Below, in pieces: positions 12,291-22,602 of a stretch of 64,000 nt of DNA; position 1 is the first letter of the stretch, and each line of letters starts with the position of its first letter. The position numbers and the translations under genes are program-made. This DNA comes from Azorinus chamasolen (Eukaryota; Mollusca; Bivalvia; Cardiida; Solecurtidae). The stretch spans positions 28,340,078 to 28,404,077 of the forward strand of contig OY755252.1 in NCBI GenBank assembly GCA_963576725.1, written 5' to 3'. The notes beneath the pieces are model-generated. The model did no database searches. It saw only the letters and a program-made list of their open reading frames with translations, and was not told the origin of the DNA.

Positions 12291-12754
12291 CTGTTTAAAT
12301 CTATTGTGAAACAAATATGCTTAGAATATGAGTGATCATGAGACGTATGTCCTGTACTAACACTTTAAATAGTGATACTTGTCTGCTGTTGAAACAGTGT
12401 AAACAAAAATGAAGACAAATGGAATATTTTGCATGAAAAAATACACTGATTGTCAATATCGTAGGTTTAGTTCAGCATATTGCTGTTGGAATTACTACAG
12501 CCATCCTATCAAACAATGAACTCATTAAATAATTAATTTTTCCAAACTTTTCAATACTGTAAATTTAAAAAATGATTTTTTACCGAAAGACCGAAATAGT
12601 TTTGATATATAATAGGCACGGTTTTATAAATTATTTTAATTGATTATTGATTGATTAGTCATTATTAAATCTTAGAAAATAATAGTATCCTTTTCAGTGT
12701 AAACTCTAGTTCACATATTAATATAATCTGAAGTAGGAGATGCATTGCAACAAT
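12291..12754. other. Intergenic, nothing recognised
   Basis: AT-rich, no repeat family or coding signal that I can identify. Confidence 0.5.
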
Positions 12755-12925
12755 AGAAAATTGCAGACTCGTTTTTTAATCTGTTCATGAGTAGTAATTA
12801 AAAGTGCAACACTACTCACGTCCCCTAGCACCGGCTTAAGCAGCATTTAATTTTCAAAACTAATAACATCAAAACTAATGATCCCTAAGGACGAGAAAAT
12901 ATAACAACACTGAGAATGAAGTATG
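12755..12925 (-). repeat. Repeat X
   Basis: Inverted copy of repeat X with aaattgcagactcg, cactcacg, ccctagcaccggctta and agaaaatataacaacactga landmarks. No PLE sequence abuts it here, showing the repeat can occur alone. Confidence 0.65.
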
Positions 12926-13256
12926 GGTTCATAGCCTAATATTACAAACCTATTTGCAACACATCTGGAGTTTAACTGTGAAAAAGAAAATCGTTTAAAT
13001 GTCATACGTCATTCTAATTACACGATGTTAAAATATCTCCAATTATGGTACCAATGTACTCAATGTTTTGCATTTTATACAATGGTGTACTTAAATTTAA
13101 GTCAACAATACTTTAAAACTAAAGCTCCTATCATATAGCTGGGTTTCTTTACATTTCAATAAATATACATTATGTAAATATAGGGCGAAAATATTATTGA
13201 GTTGCGTGTGATGATCATGCGTATGTTATTATTATGTGCATACGTACAATTAGTAC

Positions 13257-13621
13257 TACAGTGCTCCCTCCCTATAATGTCCCTCTCAATAACGATTCCC
13301 TCTTTAAAACAACGCGTGTCACTGTTTCCGAAACAACAAGGCTCCAGAAACAACCTTTGTCCCTCGTATGTTCTTTATGCCTCAATCAAACCCTATGTTG
13401 TGACCACTCTTTAGAATCGTCACTTTGTGACGATTCTAAAGAGTGGTCACAACATAGGGTTTGGTTGAGGCATAACGGTTTTTGTTCTCGAAATACACCT
13501 TATCTGGGGATCTGCAATCAAGCTAATTATGTTTGATTTTCCCTCCCTATACAACTCCCTCTGAACAACACATACAATATTCGTATCACAAAGGGTGTCG
13601 TTGTAGAGAGGGAGCGCTGTA
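13257..13621. mobile_element. Foldback DNA transposon with TA-flanked inverted ends and large palindrome
   Basis: Left end tacagtgctccctccctata and right end gtagagagggagcgctgta form inverted ends bounded by TA, fitting a Tc1/mariner-type target. The centre (13376-13474) is a nearly perfect palindrome with arms of about 48 bp (tatgcctcaatcaaacccta and its inverse) around a TTT loop. No transposase. The overlapping open frames are by-products of the palindrome. Related palindromes recur at 47.8-48.2 and 62.2-62.5 kb. Confidence 0.75.
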
Positions 13622-14880
13622 ACAGACTAACTCCTTTGCGTCACCGTACTATGGTGAAATAGACTATGTCTTTCTGACCTTGTGATTGGCTTCAAGTCGA
13701 TATTCAACTAAAACATTCATTTATATACAGTAATGTATATGCCTTTTACTCTTAATTGGGCCTAACTTTACATAGCAAATATACGCTATACTTAAACTAA
13801 AAGTTAACTAAAACTGCATAATGGACTGTCCATTTACTGTAAAAGTGTATTACTTTCCTAAACCTTTAGGCAAGCCTATTGCGCCGGAACTTTGAAATAC
13901 CAATGTATATCATGTATTAATTTTATTTATTGCAAATTATAACAAATGCTTAGTTTTATTTCATTACGTCTGATATGTTAATCGCACTCTTAATCAACCA
14001 GTACATACAATTTACTACATTGCTCAATCAAGTAATTTACATTTCTTCAGCGATACAGAAATGACTGCTCCTCCCATTTGTTGAAAGATTCCTAAGCCCA
14101 CATAGGCGCCCTGCTTAATGAGGGTGCGCCAATAACATGTTTTGTCATGCAATTATACTGTGTGCAGGCCCAACTATAAGGCATAACGGGTGACGATTCG
14201 TGACTCCTCGTACAAATAAAAGTGCACTGTTAAATTAAAGCCGTCGATTATTGTCACCCCCTGTGTTAATCTTTCCGGCATAAGTAGAAATTTAGTTGAT
14301 TATAAGTAGTCGTTATCCAACAGCCTGTTCAACAATATTGTATAATTATGTGACGGAGGCTCCACATAGTGACTTTGTAGAGTTTAGCCGGCGTATGTTG
14401 CATAACGTGTGTTTGTAATGAATAGAAGAGTTGGTTTGTTTAATATTACATAACGTTTAATGCTGAAATATGTTAGTTTTGTTTGCACAATAGAAGTAAT
14501 TTAAAGGGTAAAAGGTTACTTTATTATGAATGAAATTGTTCTATGTCAATAGAACAGAGTAATACTGAGTGCAAGAGAAGGTAGAATTTGAAATTAATCT
14601 TAAACCGAAGGTAAGAAGTATCTAAAACATTATGCGTACACTTTAAATAGAACCTTGTAAACACATAATGCACCAGGTAAAGTCGGGAAAATATCAAGAT
14701 CCGTGCAAATCATGTTTTAAAGGTGTGCAAAGTTTACAGTAGAGTTTCCCCAAACTGTCTTCATGGCGGAAAGAACACTCTAAGAATGGCACGGCGAATA
14801 AACACTTTCCCTAAGGAACATTTATATATGAATCGATCACTAATATTCATTATTTGGTGTTTAACAATATATATGTTACA
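13622..14880. other. Upstream region of candidate secreted-peptide gene
   Basis: AT-rich, no coding frame of note; no element recognised. It precedes the TATA box at 14889. Confidence 0.4.
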
Positions 14881-14888
14881 TAGTTTGT

Positions 14889-14900
14889 TATATATACATA
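14889..14900 (+). promoter_or_regulatory. Candidate TATA box
   Basis: tatatatacata about 30 bp upstream of a pyrimidine/A transition near 14920-14925 and 61 bp upstream of the ATG at 14950. In this AT-rich sequence the motif is weak evidence by itself. The alternative is that ttgtttgttactatcgtttt followed by AG (14921-14922) is a splice acceptor for a 5' UTR exon starting near 14923. Confidence 0.35.
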
Positions 14901-14949
14901 AATTGTTTGTTACTATCGTTTTAGCTTCTACATCAACGGACAAACAGTC

Positions 14950-15013
14950 ATGAGGTTCGGCGTGACAATGCTTGTTCTGGTCTTGCTATTTGCGAGCATC
15001 AACGCCCAACATG
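14950..15013 (+). CDS. Small secreted peptide, exon 1 (signal peptide)
   Basis: ATG at 14950 opens 21 codons, MRFGVTMLVLVLLFASINAQ then H, plus one base, ending in G just before GTATGA (donor at 15014). The peptide has a classic signal-sequence profile: Arg near the start, a Leu/Val-rich core of about 12 residues, then a small-residue cleavage context (probably after SINA). The spliced partner is proposed at 25286. Supporting points: a clean donor, signal-peptide hydrophobicity, codon use that differs from the surrounding AT-rich DNA (CTG, GTC, GCC, AGC), and phase match with the downstream exon. No homologue is recognised. This is an inferred gene without transcript evidence. Confidence 0.5.
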
Positions 15014-15659
15014 GTATGAACCGTTTCCGATAATTTGGATCGTCATTATTGTTTATTGGAAACAGGGGAAACTGTTTAGTCCAAAATATCAAGGGATACT
15101 TATAATTTCTACAATTACACGTAGTACTTTTCTCATAACTATTTATGCTACTGCTACAATTATATCCCGCTTCTAACCACGTAACTATTTCTTCAGATAC
15201 TATATTCTAATTACTAATTCTAACAAACACAGCACGGACAAAATATGCAACTATTACTACTCCTATTGTCATTATTATTAATAATATCACTACTACTGCT
15301 TCTACTACTACTATTATTATCAATATTACTTCTGCTTCTTCTACTACTACTACTACTATTGTTATCACTGAAACCGCAACTACATTAGCATTACAACTAT
15401 TACTATTAATATCACTACTACTGCTTCTACTACTACTTCTACTATTACTATACCCCGGGGCCAGATAGGGATACCGTGCACCCCCGTCTGACTTTTTTTA
15501 CATAGGTGCCAGGATATTTGGTAGGGTCTGCTGAATGGAAATCAAAATTGTACTCATGTAAACACTCGTTCCTGCTATGGGTATTTCTACTGGTTCCAAC
15601 AAGTGGTTTGGACAACGACGGTGGGTACAGGCTATAATGTATTATATCTATGCTATTTT
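15014..15659 (+). other. Start of candidate 10.3-kb intron, with (CTA)n stretch
   Basis: Follows the GTATGA donor. From about 15240 to 15450 it is interrupted CTA/CTT triplet repeats (actactactgc, ttctactacta). The open frame on the minus strand at 15448-15714 is not supported by any motif. Confidence 0.5.
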
Positions 15660-15895
15660 GAGTGCTAAAAGTTTGACACTTGTGCAAAACTAAAGGTAAG
15701 ACATTGGTCCTCAATCATAAATATGTTTTTGTTAATTAACTCTTTTGCATAGTCATGACTATTAATGTATAACCCGAAAAATGACGGAAAAAACACTAGA
15801 AGATGGTGAAAACTATATCTGAAATCAGCTGCGATGCTCCAGATACACCAACTTAAGTTATTATACATAAAACATTCTCAATGAGAGTATTATAT
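15660..15895 (+). repeat. Unit of a ~364-bp tandem repeat, left of PLE-B
   Basis: Landmarks tgactattaatgta, atggtgaaaac, gcgatgctccagata, ttattatacataaaac and caatgagagta. The same order recurs at 18590-18785 on the other side of the PLE-B copy. Confidence 0.65.
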
Positions 15896-15914
15896 AAAAC
15901 AAAATGGTGACTGT

Positions 15915-17843
15915 ATGGCTTCTGACTTAAATATTGATGTTAATACCCCTATTTCTTGAGATTGTAGCATTTCTAGCTTTTGCTATAAACCAGTTGGTCA
16001 TGTCATTACTGGTAATTTTGATATCATTAAGGATAAACGTCTCAGGACCCTCCTAACTAAAGGACCTAAATATAGATTACCTTCCCTTATTGATTTTGAC
16101 GCTTGTCGAACTCATATTGCGGAAGCTATTCAAGAATTCTGCATCAAATGGTGTCGACGAGAACATGCTGATGTTAATGCCCTTTCGGATTGGAAGAAAT
16201 GTATTTTCGATATTATTGATACGCGAATAACTTTTTACAAATCTAATTACCATCTTTTACCACCTCGACCTAGAGTTACATTTCGCTACTTGAAGAAAAA
16301 CATTTCTAATTTTCATTCAGATTATGTTCTTGTTCCTGCTGACAAGGCATCAAACAATGTAATCATTATTTGAAGATTGTATTATGTTGATGTTTTAAAG
16401 AAGGAGCTAACTGATTCAAAAACTTATATAACAGTTCAAACACCTGAAAAAGATATAGTCTCGGAACATGTAAAAATGTGCAATAATTTTAAGTCTGGTC
16501 CTAACATAAAACAACATAAACTTTCTACTTTGTACTGGATTCCGAAACTACATAAAAACCCTTATAAGTCGCGTTTTATTGCCAACTCTAGCTGTTGTAC
16601 CACTACTAAATTATCTATACTTTTGACGTCCTGTCTTACTACGATCAAAGAACATGTTAAACGCTACTGTGATAAAATATATGAAAATTCTGGTATTAAT
16701 GTTTTTTGGTCCATAAAAAATTCAAATGATGTTTTAACAAAACTTGAAAATGAACAGTATAACATTTCTTTACTGAGCTCTTATGATTTCTCTACACTCT
16801 ATACTACTCTACCTCACCATCTTATAAAGGATAAACTTATTAAATTAATAGAAAAAACCTTTGCCAGAGAAAACAAAATGTTCATTGCTTGTAATGTTCA
16901 ACGTTCATTCTTTTCGAATTCAGAAGTTGAACATTACACAATGTGGACTTGCCTTGATGTTTGTAGATCTCTTACCTTTCTTTTAGATAATATATTTGTG
17001 CGTTATGGGGATACCATATATCGTCAAGTTGTTGGTATACCCATGGGTACAAATTGTGCCCCTCTTGTTGCAGATTTGTTTTTGTATTGCTACGAGAGGG
17101 ATTTTATGCTTAGCTTAAAACCTGATACACAGACCGATATTGTTAATGCTTTTAATAAAACTTCAAGGTATTTAGACGATATTTTGAATTTAGATAATCC
17201 TTATTTTGATGCTATGGTTTCTTCAATCTACCCAAAAGAACTGTCTTTAAACAAAGCTAATCAATCTGACATTAATGCTTCATTTTTAGATTTGAATCTT
17301 TCAATTACAAATGATAAAGTTTCGTCCAAAGTATACGATAAAAGAGAAGATTTTAATTTTAAAATTGTTCATTATCCTTTTCTAGATGGGGATGTGCCAC
17401 GTTCTACATCTTATGGGGTTTATATTTCTCAACTTATTAGGTTTGCCCGAGCCTGTTCTTTGCTTGAAGATTTTAACAGACGTAATTTAGTTATAACTGA
17501 TAAACTTCTTAAGCAAGGTTACAGATATCACAAACGTCGGAAAACCTTTTCTAAATTTTATTATCGAAATTTACCTCTCATTAGTAAATATAATTGCAAT
17601 CTACGGACGTTACTGCGACAAGGCATTTCTCAACCAGAATTTTATGGGGATGTTATCTACAAACTTAGGAAAATTCGGGGTCATATCCATTTTCATGATT
17701 TGTTTATTAAACGCATTAAAACATTTAAAAAGAAAGGTTATGATCCTATTATATTGCAACACACTGCATGTTTGGTTATCGACCCTTTTACAGTCGGTAG
17801 CTACGCTTCCCTCTTTGCTTGCGCGATGACAGGCCGAGGGTAG
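15915..17843 (+). CDS. Reverse transcriptase of PLE-B with two in-frame TGA (putative selenocysteine) codons
   Basis: Reading from ATG 15915 gives about 642 codons to the TAG at 17841-17843, interrupted only by TGA at 15957-15959 and 16371-16373. Regions in order: SDLNIDVNTPIS then TGA then DCSISSFCYKPVGHVITG; LRTLLTKGPKYRLPSLIDF; IKWCRREHADVNALSDWKK; PADKASNNVIII then TGA then RLYYVDVLK; STLYWIPKLHKNPYKSRFI; motif A YDFSTLYTTLPHH (Asp about residue 291); IPMGTNCAP (Met about 377); catalytic YLDD (419-422); thumb RFARACSLLEDFNRRN and YHKRRKTFSKFYYRN. The RT copies RNA into DNA during target-primed transposition. Both TGAs are conserved in family A, which argues for recoding rather than decay. 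The copy lacks its N-terminal GIY-YIG endonuclease, so it is not autonomous. Start codon choice is tentative because the copy is truncated. Confidence 0.8.
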
Positions 17844-17907
17844 TACTCTATGATGGTATACTCTTAAACTTGGATACAGGAGGAGCTTACCAGACTCATG
17901 TATTACT
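17842..17907 (+). promoter_or_regulatory. SECIS-like hairpin of PLE-B
   Basis: AGTA (17842-17845) pairs with TACT (17904-17907). ATGA is at 17850-17853; stem GGTA (17855-17858) pairs with TACC (17888-17891); CTCTT (17861-17865) pairs with AGGAG (17881-17885); AAA (17866-17868) opens the apical loop; AGAC (17892-17895) supplies the 3' GA. In family A the first stem is GAC/GTC, here GGTA/TACC, so pairing is kept with different bases. This is a strong sign of selection on RNA structure. Confidence 0.78.
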
Positions 17908-18432
17908 TTTTCCCTGTCGTGCCCTTAACGGCTTACCTGCAGGTGCTCTGACTTCAGCAAAGTCATTGAGTACATATTTGACGGATTGTCACAGTTATTA
18001 TGCTATGTTTTACATGTTGTCCTGTGTTCACCGTCGTCTATGTTGTGGGTAAGTCCAGCGGCGATACCTTTATTTACAATATTTGTAACGCTAGGGTGAC
18101 TTTGAGAGAAGTGTGAGGTTAGGACGTCCGTAAACCGGTTTAAACCCCCAGTGGTGTTTTTGCTGCTGACCGTGCCAAGGCGGTACTCTCTTTGTCACCC
18201 TTCCTTTTGTTTGCCTTGCGTCTTTGTGCTTGTTGTTTGTTCATGTTGTGGAACGTTTGTCCCTGTTTCTTGTGTGTATTTTGGTGTTTTCTGTGTTCAT
18301 TTCGTGTGTGTGTGTGTGTGTGTGTGCGTTTAGGTGTGTGGTTGTGTGTGTGTGTGTCATGCTGTCTATCGGTGTTTTGGTGGTGGTTGCGTCTTGCATG
18401 TGGCTTTGCCTGCTTGACTTTACTACTTTTCC

Positions 18433-19030
18433 ATTTATTCGCATGTTTATTGAGTTTTTTAATATCCATAGCAGACATAGTATACGTCCGGACAACGTCA
18501 GCAAATAGAGAAGATAACATTATATATCAGGGTCTTTGAGAGCTGGTAGGTAACAATATCAACATGTTACCAAACATAAAATAAATACACTGGTCTTTGA
18601 TTTAGAATGTCATGTTGTTAATAAGTTCATTGGCATATTCATGAATATTAATGTGAAACCCCCTAAAATAAGGGAACAAGACAGGGAAATGGTGAAACCA
18701 GATCTGAATCATATGTGATGCTCCAAATGCATAGAGATGTGTTATTATACATAAAACTACTTCATTGAGAGTAATCTAGCTGATAAAAACTTGTCTCGCT
18801 GGGTCATCTGCTTCTTATTAAGTTTTAGAGTTTCCATTGCAAATATACGTCCGGACAGCGTCAACGCATAGAGAATGTAAAAACGTTACATCACAGGTTC
18901 TTGGGCAGCTGGTAGCTAGCATAATCAATATGTCACCTAATATATAAGAAATACAATGGTCTTTGATTTAGAATATCATGTTAATCAGTTAATTAGCATA
19001 TTCATTAATATTAAAACTTAAATCGAACAA
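18433..19030 (+). repeat. ~364-bp tandem repeat, right of PLE-B
   Basis: The landmark tatacgtccggaca occurs at about 18480 and 18844 (364 bp apart), followed by tcttt/gggcagctggta and ggtctttgatttagaat. The second unit is partial. The unit at 15660-15895 completes the array on the left, so PLE-B sits inside it. Confidence 0.65.
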
Positions 19031-19900
19031 AAATAATGGACATTATTTAAAAACTGTAGAATGAATTTTGAACCATCCGGTATTCCGAAATAATTCAACC
19101 GCTTCCAAATTATGATTTATCTGGTGTTATATCAAACGATGGTGCCTGTACCCGTTATTTTCTTTATACTGGCGTGATTGTGCACCCTTCTGGTATGAAA
19201 ACAAATGAACAGTTATGGTACAAATTGCGTTTCAATTTCCAAATATGATATGAAACTTTAAAACATGCTTACTTTTATATTCATAACAGTACATGTAGGG
19301 TATCACGAAAACGTGACATGATTTACCAAGTATCTGACTTATACAAAGATTAAGATAATGAATCAAGAACTTAAATATATTAAGTAAACTAAATAAAGTA
19401 TGTGTAGGCTGGTGTCTCGGTTCATTTGAATAGTTGCATATATACGAGTATACCCGTTGTTGATATCCGTATCAGTACACCACAGCAAATAGTATGATAT
19501 TTAGAATATTTTTAAAGGTACATGTATCATGTTTTGCAGAGACGCCATTGAAATGACATGTAAAATACCAGTATTGATGAGAACATCGAAAAGCAGTATT
19601 TTGTTACTTACAAGTGACATTATCGAAGCTAATGTTCTTGACGCATACATGTATTTACAAACAAAATCATACATGTGTTTACAAATCATTATATCATTTT
19701 CGTTTTCAGCACATGTACAAAGCGTTGTCATTGCATACTGTAGATGGATAGCTAGACTTTTTAGAAAAAATACCAAATGTTGACAATCGGCCTAAATTAC
19801 TAATTTTTATGCTTTAAGACTGTAACAAACCAAAAGTAGAGACTCTGATATAAATATCATGATGCTATGTGTCACGTGATGCGACTGGAGGCATTGGGCG
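19031..19900. other. Intronic/intergenic, nothing recognised
   Basis: AT-rich unique sequence. Open frames at 19501-19776 and 19529-19783 mirror each other on opposite strands and lack motifs. Confidence 0.45.
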
Positions 19901-19904
19901 TAAA

Positions 19905-20330
19905 CGCACGAAACATGGAGGTCGGAACTTGGAACTTGGAAGTCGGAACTTGGAAGTCAGAACATGGAATATAGAAGTCGGAACTTGGAACAGAAAAGTC
20001 GGAACATGGAAGTTAGAACTTAGAACATGGAAGTTGGAACTTTGAAGTCGGAATTTGGAACATGGAAGTCGAAATATGGAAGTCGGAACTTTGAACATGG
20101 AAGTTGGAACTTGGAAGTCGGAACTTGGAACATGGAGGTCGGAACTTGGAACTTAAAAGTCGGAACTTGGAATTTGGAAGTCGGAAATAAGAAGAAAAAA
20201 CTCGGGCGTAAACAATTTACAATAACCATATAGCAAATTATCCTGGAAGAAAGAAGTAAGAACTTGGAAGTCGCAACTTGGAACTTGGTACTCGGAACTA
20301 CGAAGAAGGAACTTAGAATGTCAAAACCGG
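19905..20330. repeat. Minisatellite of ggaacttggaagtc units
   Basis: Roughly 13-15-bp units alternating ggaacttggaagtc and ggaacatggaagtc across more than 400 bp. Open frames in several phases (e.g. VPTSKFQVPT-type on the minus strand) are products of the repeat. Confidence 0.85.
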
Positions 20331-20335
20331 ACTAT

Positions 20336-20825
20336 CGTAATTACCACTACTACTTCTACTACTGCTTCTATTACTACTACTACAACAACTACTACTACTA
20401 CTTCTTCTAGTACTACTACTATGTACTGCCATTACTGCTATTGCTGCTACTACTACTAGTACTACTACTGCTACTACTACTACTACTACCATTAATACTT
20501 CTACAACATCAACAATAACAATTTTTTTTACTTCCTCATACTACTACTACTAACAATAATAATATCACCACAACCACTACTATTACTACTCTTTCTACTA
20601 CTACCACCACCACTACTACTGTTAGTTTTACTACTACTAATAGTTCTACTACTAATACTGCTACTAATACTATTACTACCATTACTACTACTACAAATTG
20701 TACTACAGCTACTACTTGGTACTTCTACTGTTGCTACTACTGCTACTACTACTATAACTACTAATACTACCACTACTACTACTCATTCTTCTACCACCAC
20801 CACTACTACTACTATTTCTACTATT
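20336..20825. repeat. (CTA)n microsatellite
   Basis: Interrupted CTA/ACT triplets over ~490 bp. The right edge abuts a PLE-A 3' tail read on the minus strand. Ser- or Val-rich frames here are artefacts. Confidence 0.85.
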
Positions 20826-20834
20826 ATTAGTTTG

Positions 20835-21300
20835 AGCCAAACACCACATACAAAACACATCCACTCGAACAGTACCATGACGAAAACAGTAAATGCATAT
20901 AAAGGACACAAAGAGACGAACAAAGACATAACAAAAAACAAAGGAGAGAGATGGAAGTACCGCCTTGGAACGACCAGTGGCAATGTGTAAATGTAAATAA
21001 ACGTACCCCCTCTCCGACTATTTTAAACCAACCGAAATGTCATATACAGTGACATATTGCATGTAATACATATTCAAGTCAGACGAACTTGGTTCACTTG
21101 TAGCTAGTGTACTCAATGATTGAGCTGCAAACACGTAACTGTATAAACGTAATAAGGCGTACGACAAAAAGGAATGTGAATGTACAAAGATCCGACGTCC
21201 TCCTTCCTTTTCCGGAATTAAGAGGTCGTCGTCATAGAGTGCGAAAAGTGCAAATATGAGAAAACACCACATGCAGAACAAACAGCCGCCCGAACAGTAA
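20835..21300 (-). pseudogene. PLE-A 3' UTR/tail fragment with SECIS
   Basis: On the minus strand it starts with the tail-type segment ctgttcgggcggctg and gcatgtggtgttttc, then the SECIS-like hairpin, then UTR down to tggcggtacttccatctct-type sequence and ends against the CTA microsatellite. It follows in tandem, head to tail, the other PLE-A fragment at 21303-22030. No RT coding part. Confidence 0.7.
21181..21242 (-). promoter_or_regulatory. SECIS-like hairpin of PLE-A (solo tail)
   Basis: Minus strand: CACTCT, ATGA (complement of 21232-21235), stem GAC/CTCTT, apical AA, stem AGGAG/GTC, then CGGAT. Core and quartet are retained; the basal helix is weaker than in the other copies. Confidence 0.62.
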
Positions 21301-21302
21301 AT

Positions 21303-22030
21303 CGAAAAGTAGTAAAGTCTAGCAGGCAAAGCCACATACAAGACTCAACCACCACCAAAACACCGATAGACAGCACAGAAAATGAACATAGCTACTCTAA
21401 ACATAAAGAGACGCACCAAGACAAAACAAACAAACACTAGGGGGAAGATGGAAGTACCGCATTTGAACGGTCAGTGACAAAGTCACTAAGGGTTTAAACC
21501 GATTTAGGGGCGCCAAACCTCACACTTGTTTTCATCCCCATCCTAAAAGACAAACTGTACATAGACGTATCCCCTCTCCGACTATTCTACAACATCGCGA
21601 TGGCAAATACAGCGCATGTAAAACGAAAGCATTTAAATGAAATAAACTTTATCCACCTATGGCTATAGTGTACTCGAAAAGTAGTTAAGGGTACGACAAA
21701 ATCGAAATACGTAGTACAGATACATGTATCCGACGTCCTCTGTAATCCTTTCTTGCCGGGGAACATGCAAAGAGGGCAGTGTGATTGCCAACTGTTACAG
21801 GGTTGAAAACCAGACATGCAGTATGTTGTAGTACTATAGGATCATATATATTTGTTAATGATTTTTAAACAAATTTGATAAACAAAGTGAGATAACGGGT
21901 ATGTCCAATAATTTTACGAAATTTGTAAATCACCATAAAATGCAGGACGTGAAATACCGTTACAGAGCGCCTTAAGAGTACACGTGTACCTGTCAACAAA
22001 TGAGAGATATCGATAATATAATTTAGAGAA
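21303..22030 (-). pseudogene. PLE-A fragment: RT C-terminus plus tail, SECIS partly deleted
   Basis: Minus strand encodes a decayed KLYYRYLSF, ALCNGISRPAFYGD, KIIGHTRYLTLFIKF and YDPIVLQHTACLVFNPVTVG. After FACSPARKD the hairpin's 5' strand with ATGA is deleted, leaving gaggacgtcggat. The tail ends near 21303. Its 5' truncation point at 22030 joins the CTA microsatellite directly. Confidence 0.75.
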
Positions 22031-22032
22031 TG

Positions 22033-22256
22033 TTTATACTACTACCAATACTTCTTCTACTACTACAACAACAACTACTACTATTACTACTACTACTACT
22101 ACTACTATTACTACTACTACTACTACTGCTGCTGTTACTACTACTACTACTACTATTACTACTACTACTACTACTACTACTGCTACTACTACTACTACTT
22201 CTGCTACTACTACTACTACTACTACTGCTGCTGCTACTACTACTACGGTTACTCTT
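22033..22256. repeat. (CTA)n microsatellite
   Basis: Nearly pure CTA triplets with CTG/CTT interruptions; the poly-Leu frame is an artefact. It directly abuts the truncated 5' end of PLE-A. Confidence 0.9.
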
Positions 22257-22439
22257 TATGTCACTTTTGCTACTATTACACTATCTATACTGGGAATCGA
22301 CCATGGACATAGTGTACGTGAGCTAGAGAAAATAGTTCAAACTAAATTCAAATGTATTACCCGGACAAGTTCTAATCAAGCATGAAGAACAAGAGGGACA
22401 TGATATTCCAGTATCATTCATCTTTATGAATGCGTAAGT

Positions 22440-22602
22440 TTATCTCTGTTGCCTGTGTGTTTATTGGTGTTTTCTCTGTTCATCTCGTTTGTGTGCGTGT
22501 GTTTGGGTGTGTGGTTGTGTGTGTGACATGCTGTCTATCGATGTGGTGGTGGTGGCTTCGTTTTATATGTGACTTTGCCTGCTTGACTTTACTACTCGTT
22601 CA
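22440..22602 (+). repeat. PLE-B 3' tail fragment
   Basis: Contains ttattggtgttttctctgtt, gtgtgtgacatgctgtctat and tttgcctgcttgactttact, matching the end of the B tail. No coding part. Confidence 0.7.

Larger units (their letters stand above)
15896..18432 (+). mobile_element. Penelope-like element family B, best-preserved RT copy (5'-truncated)
   Basis: The element starts inside the RT-N region (no endonuclease), carries the RT frame 15915-17843, a SECIS-like hairpin right at the stop, and a ~590-bp 3' tail ending near the family tail signature ttgactttactacttttcca. The tail is recognisable in copies at 22.4, 23.4, 26.9, 29.3 and 33.8 kb and includes a GT-rich run (18305-18355). Its tail frames (18151-18539) are repeats of this UTR, not genes. 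It is inserted within a ~364-bp tandem repeat. Confidence 0.85.

Noticed and set aside
18140..18540. Overlapping frames on both strands, also at 26.6-27.0 and 29.1-29.5 kb
   Set aside because: They are the PLE-B 3' tail, repeated in each copy and frame-shifted among copies.
22030..22326. Poly-leucine frame
   Set aside because: Product of the CTA microsatellite.
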